A DNA stretch of 64,000 nucleotides. Source: Capronia americana (Eukaryota; Ascomycota; Eurotiomycetes; Chaetothyriales; Herpotrichiellaceae). Shown here one piece after another: positions 36,053 through 45,945 of the stretch; position 1 is the first letter of the stretch; every line of letters begins with the position of its first letter. The translations under genes were made by a program, and so were the position numbers. The notes below the pieces were generated by a model. The model saw only the letters and a list, made by a program, of their open reading frames with translations. It was not told the origin of the DNA and did no database searches. Where the stretch lies: NCBI GenBank assembly GCA_016110215.1, contig JADWQD010000005.1:1488001-1552000 (forward strand). Direction: 5' to 3'.

Positions 36053-38728
36053 ATGGCTGCGGTGCCGGTGTACAGGCCACCTTCGGACCTGCGGACAACG
36101 CTGGACGACTTTAAGGATCATCTGAGCAAGAGATACCAGGTCAAGCTTGGTGAGTCAACCCCTCAAATGACCCCGCCGTGAGCCTGGGAGGGTTGATGCT
36201 CGAATCTTTTGTGGAGAGCAATAACTCACGAGACATGGCACAGCTAGCTATGGCGACCTACACAAGTTTTCGGTCACTCGGATGAACGATTTCTGGACGA
36301 CTGCCTGGGACTATTTGAGAGTCATCGGATCCGACAAGCCTGCAGAGGTGAGGAAATTCGAGACATAAGGCCCCTTGATTGAAGCCATGCTCACGTGGGA
36401 CAATTTTGAGGCGATTGATGACAATGCATGCATCGATGAGTTTCCGAAGTTCTTCGAGGGAGCGCAGATTAATTTCGCAGAGAATGTACTCGGCAGAAAA
36501 CGAACGGGCACCGCGATCATCAACCTACGAGAAGACAACATGTGGAACCCGGAGATCTATTCGTGGCAAGATCTGGAAGAGCTCGTGGCGCGGTATGCCA
36601 ATGCTTTGAGAGCATCTGGACTGCATAGGGGCGAGGTTGTTTCGCGTGCGTGCCCCTTCGCCATTTCACCCAGCTGCCACGGTTTGGACCGCCGCTGAAG
36701 CGTTGAGCAGTCGTTGGCGGCAACAGTATACGATCCCTGGCTCTGCTTTTAGCGACTGGGGCACTCGGCGCAATATTCTCTTCGTTTGCGACAGACATTG
36801 GTGACAAAGCACTCGATGATCGCCTCAAAGTGCTCGAGCCGCGGTTTTTGATCGCTGAAACGGTGTATTCATACAATGGGAAGAGAATCGACATCAGCGA
36901 CAAGGTTGAACGCGCTTTTAGGCAGTTGGGCAGAAGAGACTGCGAGCTTGTAGTCATAGGCGGTGCTTCGACATCGAACGTCGGGTACGGAACGCAGCGT
37001 CGACATCCTGGAGGACCAAGCACGCTGACTTCGGCAAAAAGCATCTCCTTTGACACGTTTCTTGGTCGCGCAACAGGAGCCAGACTCGAGTTTGAGAGAG
37101 TGGAGTTTTCAACACCTTTCGTTGTCATGTTCTCTTCGGGAACAACGGGAGCTCCCAAGGGCATTGTCCATTCCCACGGTGTACGCAGCTACTTCAACCA
37201 AAGAATGTCGCTTTTCTAAACTTGTTTTATCTAGGGTTTGGTCCTGAACGGACTAAAAGAACACGTTTTACACCACAACCTGGGTCCGGAAGATATGCAT
37301 TTTCACTATAGTGGAGTCAGTCTACAGCCCGTCCCGCATTGTGACCCAATTCTGACAATCTCAACCACCAGATCGGATGGACTCTCTGGAACATCTCTCT
37401 CGGATCGCTGCTCGCCGGCTCCAAAATGATATTGTACGACGGCAATCCATTCTTTCCCAGCGCAGAGGGCTTTTTGAAAGCACTTTTCGCTCATAGGTAA
37501 ATGTTCCATCACGAAATGACTCCAATTGGACTGGACTAACAACCTACGTCTCCGGGAACAGAATCACATCCTTTGGCGCCGGACCCAGATACTTCTCGGA
37601 ACTGCAGAAGCTTAACATCACACCCAGTAAGGCGAATATTCATAGCCTGACAAGGATAAATCTGGCGTATCAGGCTGACCTGGGACAGAATCCTTCGCTC
37701 CTCATCTCCACACGGTAATATCGACGGGCGCTCTCCTTCCTGTCCCCCTTGCAGAATGGCTGGTCGAAGCCTTCGGTCCAGTGTGCCAGGTCAACATGTC
37801 AGGAGGCACAGAACTCTGCGGGTCCTTCGTAAATGGCGCCTTCGCCTTACCGTCGTACCCGGGACAATGTTCGACTAAGGCGCTTGGATTCGACGTCGCG
37901 GTTTTTGGTCCGGATGGGACTGAGGTGGAGGATGGACAGAGCGGAGAGTTGGTCTGCCGCAAACCCTTTCCTAACATGCCGGTCATGTTCTTGAAAGATC
38001 TTGGCCGGAAGAGATACTTCAACTCTTATTTTACCGGATACCCTCGTGAGCTGACATTCCTGGATCCTCTTCCCATCATTGGTCAGGACTAACGTGATTC
38101 CGAAATATAGACGTTTGGACACACGGTGATTTTGCGAAGGTGGATCCCGTGACGAAAGGTATTTACATCCTCGGACGATCGTAAGTACCATTGAAAACAA
38201 CAACTTGGCTCGCTGTAGGCGCTGACAGCGTGCGTGGCCAGGGACGGCGTGCTGAATCCTTCTGGCGTCCGCTTCGGAAGCTCCGAAATCTATAACATCC
38301 TTCTCACGCCCAGATTCTCTGACTGTATTTCCGACGCATGTGTCGTTGGCCAACAGAGGAGCCAGGCTCCGTACTTCGACCCAGTCGAGCAGGTCGTGCT
38401 GTTTGTGAAGTGCACGCCGTCATACTCCTGCAAAGATCATTCTTTGAAACTCGACCCTGATCTAGAACAGCGGATCCGCAAGCAGATTGTGAAGGATCTC
38501 AGCCCGAGACATGTTCCAACCCTCATCTTCCGGGTCCCTGAGGTGCCGTACAACTTGAATGGCAAGAAGCTGGAGATCCAGGTGAAGGCTATACTATCCG
38601 GTGGAAGGGATGCCTTTGCCAAACTCAAGGCGACAGATGAGGAGCGGAAGATGCTGGCGTTGTTCTTGCCCTTCTATCAGATTGAGGAGGTCGTGAAACA
38701 GACAGAGCGATCCTTTGCAAAGCTATAG
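36053..38728 (+). CDS. Acetoacetyl-CoA synthetase-like acyl-CoA ligase
   Basis: ANL-superfamily enzyme that adenylates a short-chain keto (or related) acid and transfers it to CoA. Ten exons: 36053..36149, 36244..36347, 36411..36645, 36711..37180, 37235..37315, 37372..37496, 37562..37626, 37689..38045, 38111..38180, 38242..38728; 696 aa, the usual AACS size. Signatures: EGAQINFAEN, the P-loop FSSGTTGAPKG, VISTGALLP, MSGGTEL, HGDF, GRSDGVLNPSG and SEIYN, and the C-terminal NGKKLE with the catalytic Lys. The third exon begins after an acceptor TTTTGAG; a longer open frame upstream of it is intronic. Its substrate here may be the acid released after ester or lactone hydrolysis rather than acetoacetate. 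Confidence 0.87.
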
Positions 38729-38822
38729 CGGGAGAAGAATAGAACGGAATCGCCGTAAATGATCGTGTCACCGCAGTTGCAAACGTGCAACTCGGGCGCC
38801 TTATGCTCACCATGTCCGTGAT

Positions 38823-39689
38823 TCAGCTCGTGTTCACCGCCACCTGTTCCAAAAGCGCTAATTCCCTCCATCTAGACTCATGGCTCTTCACGGCCCTTTC
38901 ATAACAGTCGGACCCCAGCGGCAGTCTCAAAACACCATCACTCAGCCCTTCTCCTAGGCCGACTCCAACAACGACCTCAAAGATCCTCTTTGCCGCTGCC
39001 ATTGGGTCTCCCAACCTCTCAGCATTGACATTCCCAAACTTGCCCAGCGTCTTCTTTACCGGGTGGTCCTCCCCTTCGTACGCCTGACTAGGTGACACAA
39101 TCTGCAACGCTTCTTTACTGAAGAAGTTTGTACGGAACCCCCCTGGCTCGACGATCAGGACGCGAATCCCCAAACTTCGGACTTCCTTTGACAAACTCTC
39201 GGACCACGCCTCCAGTGCGAATTTACTCGCCGAATAGATCGCGCATGTTGGGAGAGGATCAATCCCTGCGACGCTCGAGATATTGATGATCCACCCCTTC
39301 CCTGCTGACCGCATGAGCGGCAGGATTGCCTGGGTGGTCCTGAGGGCACCCCAGAAATTGACTTCAAACTGCTGCTTCGCACCCTCCTCAGGGATATCCT
39401 CTGCGGCGCCGAGAAGGCTGTACCCAGCATTGTTAACCAGGTAATCTATCCCACCGTCGAATTCATTCCACGATTGTTGCAGGAATGTTTCAATGGCAGG
39501 TCTCGACCACGTCACATCAAGGGTCAGCCAGCGGCCGGTGTCATGTGAGGTGATTTCGCGGACTAGGTCGGGGCTTTTGGACGGGTTACGGGATGTGGCG
39601 ATTACGTTGTGGCCTTGCATGAGGACGTAGCGGGTGAGGGCCAGGCCGAAGCCGGAGGACGAACCTGTGATGAGCCAGGTGGGAGGCAT
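38823..39689 (-). CDS. Short-chain dehydrogenase
   Basis: NADP-type classical SDR, 288 aa, intronless. Cofactor motif TGSSSGFG at residue 7, NNAGYSLLG, catalytic SSVAG and YSASK (residues about 155-165), then VEPGGFRTNFF. It belongs to the fungal group of larger SDRs with a 17beta-HSD/retinol-like appearance. The ATG at 39689 lies directly before the first strand (MPPTWLITG); the frame is open further upstream without another ATG of comparable fit. It converges on the AACS-like ligase with 94 bp between stops. Confidence 0.87.
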   Translation of the reverse strand: MPPTWLITGSSSGFGLALTRYVLMQGHNVIATSRNPSKSPDLVREITSHDTGRWLTLDVTWSRPAIETFLQQSWNEFDGGIDYLVNNAGYSLLGAAEDIPEEGAKQQFEVNFWGALRTTQAILPLMRSAGKGWIINISSVAGIDPLPTCAIYSASKFALEAWSESLSKEVRSLGIRVLIVEPGGFRTNFFSKEALQIVSPSQAYEGEDHPVKKTLGKFGNVNAERLGDPMAAAKRIFEVVVGVGLGEGLSDGVLRLPLGSDCYERAVKSHESRWRELALLEQVAVNTS

Positions 39690-40339
39690 GGTGGTGATTT
39701 TTCTTTGGGATCTTCTTTTTCGCTCAGTTTCAGGGGTTGGGCGCTGATAGAACCATATGGGAGGACACGGCAATCCCCTTTGCAGTTCATTTGCATGTTC
39801 CTTATAGGGTTTAACTGAGAAGCCTGCACCTAGGGGCGCTTACTAGTTATGCAGCGATGACTGACACCTCCGGTGCCTGAACGAACGACACATGGACATA
39901 CATCAAGAATGATGAGTTCCGTTTCGTTTGTGAACGACTACCGATACCGGCGAACGAGACTTTCGGCCTGGTGCATCCACCTATCCAAGGCATTAGGATA
40001 GTCAACATCGCCGTTCGAGGATTGAAACGGCGACTTGGCGAACAAGATCCATTTGCAGCACGTCTCTCAGTCACCTCACCTTTGTGCGTGGAACACAGCA
40101 TTTGACAGGTCTCAAGGCCCCTCCCTAGATCTAATCGCAACTTTCTTGCCGGTGTCGATCGAAAGAGTGAACTTTCGGAACGACCAACGATTTCAGATGC
40201 TGCAGCCTTGGTTGCCCAGCGATCTAACGTCGCAGCAGGAGGGGAATATCGGTTGACAACGTAGGGAAAGCATCATTTCTATCTCCACACGGGTCCTGCT
40301 TGCCAGGCGAGCGAAGCATGAACCCATCCTTCGGTGTTT
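39690..40339. other. Promoter of the SDR and 3' region of the hydrolase
   Basis: 650 bp without a gene. It has a moderate cluster-element match at 40022-40038. Confidence 0.45.
40022..40038. promoter_or_regulatory. Cluster palindrome, moderate copy upstream of the SDR
   Basis: TTGAAACGGCGACTTGG; 11 of 16 arm positions match, with the right half-site 7 of 8. It lies about 335 bp upstream of the SDR start. Confidence 0.4.
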
Positions 40340-41456
40340 CTAGACAGTCCCGGCTGAGACGCCAAAGCTGAGCCTCGAGAAATCAGGCGTTCGTCCAAGA
40401 AGCCAGCCCACGCCCTCAATCTGATCTCTTCGAGCCTTGATGCTCGTCTTCAACGTTGGGAAGAAGCTCCAGTGCCCGTGAGGCATGCCAGGGTATACAT
40501 CCATCTTGGTTTTCAAGCCGTATTCCTGGCGTAAAATCCGCTCGTAGACAATCGCATCATCACGCAATGGATCCATTCCATCGACCTGAAAATATGTCCG
40601 TGGTAAGTCACCGTGACCTCCAGGGTGATTGAAGATGGCAAAATTGACGGCGTCATCGTTATCGGGCTTATAGCCGCCCATGAACATATCGATCGCTGCT
40701 AATGGAAGAATCGGCGCGTTTTCATTTTGTTTGTGCGAAAGCCAGAACCGCCTGTGCTTTTCGGGGATCTTTTCCTTCGGACAGAGCAGGGGGATTGCGA
40801 GATACCGTCCCGTCAAAGGTGGCGAGAAGCCCTCGTCCCGGGCTCGGTGGGCAAGCACGGCAGCTATATTCGCTCCAGCGCTTGAGCCGCCGACGACAAA
40901 GCCCGTGGCTGGATCTGCATTCCAAGACACAGCATTGGCCGCACACCATAGCAAAGCGTCCCAGCAGTCGTTTGGAGCGTACGGAAATGGATATCGCGGC
41001 CCCAATCGATATGCAACGGCGACGCAAATCACGTCCAGAGCCAGCACAAGATTTCGACAGGTTTGCTCTTCGCCCTCCGGAGAGCCAAGGCAAAACCCTC
41101 CTCCATGGATAATCATGACAAGGGGGCTCCCCTTCTCTGGTATCTTGGTGGGCTGGAATAGTTTGGCCCTACAATGCGAACCATCACGCGTCGGGTAGTG
41201 TAGTTCAGTGACCCTGACTCCGAGGGGTGCTTCTCCCAGAAGGACTTTTGCCCGCTCGGCGTTCTTCAGATACATCTGAGTGAAGCCTTCCAGATTTGAA
41301 TAGTCGATGACTGGAGGTGGATTGCGATCTAGAAACTGCGCGTGAGCTGCTCAGTACATGGACTTTTGGAGTATAATCAGGGCAACTGACGTCCTTGAGT
41401 TCTGCGTCAATCTGACTCAGTCCGAGCAGGTACTCCTCGTCCAGATACTCCGCCAT
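40340..41456 (-). CDS. Alpha/beta hydrolase, HSL-type esterase/lactonase candidate
   Basis: Serine hydrolase of the hormone-sensitive-lipase group. Exons 41456..41391 and 41335..40340, giving 353 aa. Oxyanion motif HGGGF, nucleophile elbow GGSSAG, Asp in MDPLRDD and His in MPHGHW make a complete triad. The first exon encodes MAEYLDEEYLLG and ends in phase 0. The frame stays open upstream to an ATG at 41768 whose first residues look hydrophobic (MILQTLVALFAVG); I prefer 41456 because the intervening segment has no hydrolase-like sequence. In a BVMO cluster the expected job is to hydrolyse the ester or lactone product. Confidence 0.87.
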
Positions 41457-42133
41457 GTCGTTGTGGCAACAATTTCGAGATTTTCGACTTCCGCGAACGG
41501 TTAATGTTGATGTGAATCTCGTGAGATGTCTACTCAGATGATACTGATGGTCAATAGATCCCTTGGGGCTGATATCGTAAAGCTGTGCAAGTACGAGAGG
41601 TATTCCTCCGTCCTCCCTGAGGTAAGAACCTAGAACCGGCACGGAGATGGCATGAACTCTCCAAGATTTAGGTGTCAATTCTGCGCCGCACCTTATCTGG
41701 AATCGTATGCACACGATATCTAGAGACGTACCCACAGCAAATAGAGCCACAAGTGTCTGAAGAATCATGTTCGATCAGTTTTGAACCAAAGACGCCGTCT
41801 CGGCACCGGAGCATATTGACCTGGGCAATTTGAAACCAGAGATACAACCGACCACAATGCTCTTCAGTCCGTGACAGATAGCAGAGATCACCCAAGGGCT
41901 CTAAAAATGGCATATGTGGATACGCAGAGGGTCCATGACGCTCATCTTAATGACCTCCAGGCAGACTCAAGTGATCCGATGAGGCAATAGACCTTTCAGG
42001 TCTTCAGATACACTCCAATCTTGCAACATTCTTCAATCGGTCAGATATGTTCACCGCCCGCCTGCGGACCACGGTATAGGACGAAGGAATCCAAAGACAA
42101 GGATTTTCGTATCTGTGATTCACATCACCAACC
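41457..42133. promoter_or_regulatory. Divergent promoter, hydrolase / aldo-keto reductase
   Basis: 677 bp between start codons, with a strong cluster palindrome at 41786-41803. Part of it (41457-41768) is an open extension of the hydrolase frame, judged to be leader. Confidence 0.5.
41786..41803. promoter_or_regulatory. Cluster palindrome in the hydrolase/AKR promoter
   Basis: CCAAAGACG-C-CGTCTCGG; 14 of 16 arm positions match the perfect copy (hand count). Confidence 0.55.
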
Positions 42134-43336
42134 ATGGAGCAGGCCAACCTTCCTCAAAGTCTTCAATCCAGTTTGAATGAGACAAAGGTGTCGTATGTGC
42201 AACTGGGCAGGTCGGGCCTGAGAATATCTGTGCCAATCCTGGGTGGGATGTCTTTCGGTATGGCTGATCTTTTCGTGGCGACTTGGTGCTTAAGCTCTGC
42301 AAATACTAATAATCTGCCTCGTAGGCCACAAAGATTGGCAGCCTTGGGTTCTCGATGATGAAGTTGCCGTTGACAAGCTCTTGAAAGCCGCGTACGATCA
42401 AGGTCTCAACACATTTGACACTGCAAATGCGTATTCGAATGGATTGTCTGAAACCATGATCGGCAATTTCATCAAAACTAACAACATTCCACGAAGCAAA
42501 GTCATCATTCTTTCGAAATGCTTCAGCCCTGTTGGCGAGGAGCCGGGTGTACTTAATTACCTCTATCCAGACACCATGGCCAAGTCTAAAGATTATGTCA
42601 ACCAAGGTGGGCTCAGCCGAGCTGCGATCTTCAATGCAGTTGACGCAAGCCTCCGCAGATTAGGTACAACGTACCTGGATCTTCTTCAAGTCCATCGGTT
42701 CGACAAGGCTGTACCAATAGAAGAGACAATGAAGGCTCCTCATGATCTGGTAGAGCGAGGAAAGGTCAGGTATATAGGTTCGTCGAACGCGACCCCGCTA
42801 TATTGTGAACACTCTTTCTGACTCCAGCCTCTTCCTATGGTAAAGGTGCATCCAGCATGTGGGCATACCGGTTTTCCATGATGCAACACGTTGCTGAACT
42901 TCACGGATGGACGAAATTCATTTCAATGCAGAACCACCACTCGCTCTGTTATCGTGAGGAGGAACGGGAGATGAATCCTTTCTGTCTCGAGTCTGGAGTC
43001 GGGTTGATGGCCTGGAGTCCATTATACGGTGGTCTTCTTGCGCGACCGCTGAGCTATCCGGCAACCAAACGACAAGAGACTGCGAAGACTCAGCCTACCC
43101 CAGAAGATGGAGAAATCATTGACGCTGTCCAAGAAATAGCCGAGCGAAAGGGCTGGACAATGACTCAAGTCGCCCTTGTTTGGCTAGTACAGAAAAACTC
43201 AACACCCATTGTCGGTATAAGCTCTCTCGAGAGACTCAGCGAGGCTATCAACATTCGAGGCAAGAAATTGACCTTAGAGGAGACGTCCGCTCTCGAGAAA
43301 GCATACAAGCCCAAAGTGATTGTTGGGCTCGCGTAA
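42134..43336 (+). CDS. Aldo-keto reductase
   Basis: NADPH-dependent carbonyl reductase of the AKR fold (Kv-beta/YakC-like type). Exons 42134..42257, 42325..42777, 42846..43336, giving 355 aa. The start YVQLGRSGLRIS and GGMSFG are typical; the catalytic tetrad is visible as Asp and Tyr in FDTANAYSNG, Lys in ILSKCF and His in QVHRF. The junction of exons 2 and 3 restores YIGASSMWAYRF, the standard strand of this group. The C-terminal cofactor-binding segment TPIVGISSLERLSEA is present. It may interconvert an aldehyde or ketone intermediate with its alcohol. Its stop converges on the next SDR (136 bp between stops). Confidence 0.9.
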
Positions 43337-43472
43337 AACCACCTCCTGAAACTTGAGCAACTGGCATATCCTAAATAGGAGATATCCATGCTCCTTTCCA
43401 CAGGGCCAGATGCAAGGTGTGCCTAACTTTCTAGGTTGTGCAAATGTGGCTGAGTTTGTCTTCCATTCAATC

Positions 43473-44524
43473 TCAATTCTGAGCGGCGGCTGGCGGAAGC
43501 GGGTAGCCACCCATATCTTCGATGATGGCTCGAAACCCAGCGAGCGCCTCAAGTAGATCTTCTCCAAACCAAAGTGGCATCACATCCTTTCTCGTATGCT
43601 CGAGTTCTCGTACGAACTTGCCCGCAACCTAAGCCCGTTGTGTTTAGCTAAAGCATGCCTACGCAAGGAGCACAAGGGCCTAGAACCTCAACTCACCAGA
43701 CAACATGTGCCATTACAACAAGGATCCAAGGCCGCAAATACAATGGCTTCGGCAGCCTGCCCCGTTGTATTGCTTGCAACGCCTGATTTTTCGAATCGGT
43801 CACCAAATCCAGCTGTGATACGGGTCGGGGTGAAGCTCGGAGCAATAGCATTCACTCTAATACGAGCTTCCACTGCGAGAGGTTGAGATGCCCGGAGTAA
43901 CCCAATAATGCCATGTTTCGAAGCAACATAAGCAGCGTTACCGGAGAAGCCAAAGTACCCAGATGTTGATGTGATAAGAACAATTGATCCTCGATGATGA
44001 TGCTCTGTCAAAGGATTTTTGCGCATATAATGCATTCCTAGTTGTAATGCTGTAATAAAAACTTAGTAGTGGGAAGTTCACTGAAGTAAGAAGATCAACG
44101 CACTGTTCAATGTTCCTTTGAGATTGACGTCGATAACATTGTTTCCTTCTTCGGACGCGACGGGGTCTCCGTTAACATCGATCTCAACCTGGAGAATTGC
44201 GCGGCTCTCCATGATCCCAGCATTAGCCACCACGATGTCAATCCTACCAAAGGCTCGGACTCCCTCTTTAAAAGCATGTACGAGCTGGCTCCATTCCGTC
44301 ACGCTGACGGGCACGAAGATGGCGCGCTCTGGGAATCGCATCGACCGAATCAACTCCTCTGCCTGTAGCCTGGCTGATGGGAGATCGATAATGACTATGT
44401 TGCAGCCATGTTGATTGAGAAGAGAGACGGTCTCGCCGCCTATCCCACGAGCCGAACCTGTGACCAGTGCAGTCTTGCCTTGCGCGCCCTCGAGGAGATT
44501 ACGAGCCCAGGACATTTGATGCAT
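43473..44524 (-). CDS. Short-chain dehydrogenase (15-PGDH-like)
   Basis: Classical SDR in three exons, 44524..44104, 44049..43697 and 43628..43473, giving 309 aa. TGSARGIG cofactor motif, ANAGIM, catalytic Ser in TSTSGYFG and YVASK; after NAIAPSFTPT the C-terminus is extended by about 50 residues encoded in the third exon. That exon is easy to miss, because the second exon runs on to a stop just after its donor. Start ATGs at 44524 and 44515 are both possible. The hydride substrate is probably a secondary alcohol. Confidence 0.87.
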
Positions 44525-45135
44525 GGCTGAACGTTGATGAGCGCAAACGTTAGGTGAATGTTGCTTCCCTGGAGAGATATAGCCCCGCTAGAAGAAATGG
44601 GCATTTATTGGAATGTCTTGTTTAGGGCTCACAACAGGAGTCATCAAACCAAGTGTTGTAACCACGTGGTATGGATATGAACGCGAGGTTGACGCTCTAA
44701 CTTGGTGACTCGCAAGGCGCGAGGAGACTGCATCGTTGTTAATCTGCCATTGAACCTATGTAGGTCAGGTAAAGCAGATGTGCTGCGGCCACAGTATGCG
44801 TCTCTGGCTTTACGGTGCACTGTGTACTCCAAACGGCAAGCTTCGAACAGCCTGAAATTGTCGCCGTCTTGGCAATGGCGGGACAGTATCAACGGTCAGA
44901 TGCCGTAGAGATCAAATGTGAACCGTCAAAGTCAAATTGAACGCAGTACCATAAACAGGAGGACGCAAAGCATCGGCTTCTTCGCTTTGCTCCGCATTCT
45001 CGCTGTGCACACCTACTCGATTTGCAGCGATCTAAACTCCGACAACGCCGTGCAGATCGATCAATAAATATTATGCTGAGAGACCGGCAACAACGCGGGA
45101 GACCATTAGAGCTTGCTAAGTTTGAGACTTTTGCC
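44525..45135. promoter_or_regulatory. Divergent promoter between two SDR genes
   Basis: 611 bp. It holds a cluster element at 44856-44872 with a perfect CGTCTTGG half-site. No gene is seen. Confidence 0.5.
44856..44872. promoter_or_regulatory. Cluster palindrome in the SDR/SDR-like promoter
   Basis: AATTGTCG-C-CGTCTTGG; the right half-site is perfect and the left degenerate (11 of 16 arm positions). Confidence 0.45.
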
Positions 45136-45945
45136 ATGTCTGAGGGATCGCAGCCAGCAAAGTACGGTTCGAAGCTGCTTGAAAAGCGCGTCTTGGTCCT
45201 GGGGGGGACATCTGGCATCGGCTTTTGCGTGGCGGAGGCGGCGCGAGAATTTGGAGCGACCATCATTGTGTCTGGATCCAACCAATCTAAGCTGGAAAAT
45301 GCACTCAAGCGGATAGAGAGGAGCTGCCTGGATTCGCCAAAGGGAAGCATTCGTGGTTACGCGCAAGATCTGTCCGATATCACCAAGCTGGAAAGCAATC
45401 TCGAAACCATACTCAGACTCGCGACTGAAGACGGCTCTAAGAAGCTTGATCACATCGTCTATACGGCGGGCAACGTTGTCGGACTTGTGGACCTGGCCGA
45501 CTTAAACACTGATATGATCACCGCGAACGGTATCTTGCGTTTCCACGTTCCGATCATGATCGGTAAGATCGCACCAAAATACTTGACGCACAGTTACGAA
45601 TCCTCCATAACATTCACCAGCGGGTACAGCCACATCAAGCCCAGGGCTGGACGTGTACTGATGGGTGGATGGGCTGCTGGGGTCGAAGGTGTGACACGTG
45701 CTCTTGCTGTGGACTTGCGTCCCATCAGGGTGAATTGTGTCTGTCCAGGCGCTGTGCACACAGAGCTATTTGACAGGTTGCCGAAGCATAAGTTGGATCC
45801 CTTGGTCGACGCGTACGTGAGCAAAACTCTGACAGGAACCATCGGGCGACCCGAGCAAACAGTTGAGGCGTACTTATTCTGCATGAAGGACTCCTTTATC
45901 GATGGAACGATTGTACATACGAACGGCGGATACCTATTGGGATGA
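45136..45945 (+). CDS. SDR-like NAD(P)-binding protein lacking the YxxxK motif
   Basis: Intronless, 269 aa from the ATG at 45136 (an in-frame ATG at 45073 would add 21 residues). The Rossmann start VLVLGGTSGIG and the acidic loop DLSD are intact, and VNCVCPGAVHTELF and the C-terminal GTIVHTNGGYLLG match the SDR fold. At the place of YxxxK it reads MGGWAAGVEG, so both the catalytic Tyr and Lys are missing. Fungal genomes carry a family of such SDR-like proteins, so this is probably a real family trait and not decay. It may be a non-redox binding protein or use another mechanism. It is the last gene of the accessory block. Confidence 0.82.
   Translation: MSEGSQPAKYGSKLLEKRVLVLGGTSGIGFCVAEAAREFGATIIVSGSNQSKLENALKRIERSCLDSPKGSIRGYAQDLSDITKLESNLETILRLATEDGSKKLDHIVYTAGNVVGLVDLADLNTDMITANGILRFHVPIMIGKIAPKYLTHSYESSITFTSGYSHIKPRAGRVLMGGWAAGVEGVTRALAVDLRPIRVNCVCPGAVHTELFDRLPKHKLDPLVDAYVSKTLTGTIGRPEQTVEAYLFCMKDSFIDGTIVHTNGGYLLG

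Noticed and set aside
36348..36410. Continuation of the AACS frame upstream of exon 3
   Set aside because: In phase only with a non-GT junction; splicing at TTTTGAG gives the conserved family sequence.
18769..45945. Classical secondary-metabolite biosynthetic cluster
   Set aside because: No PKS, NRPS, terpene synthase, prenyltransferase or P450 was found; the enzymes fit degradation better.
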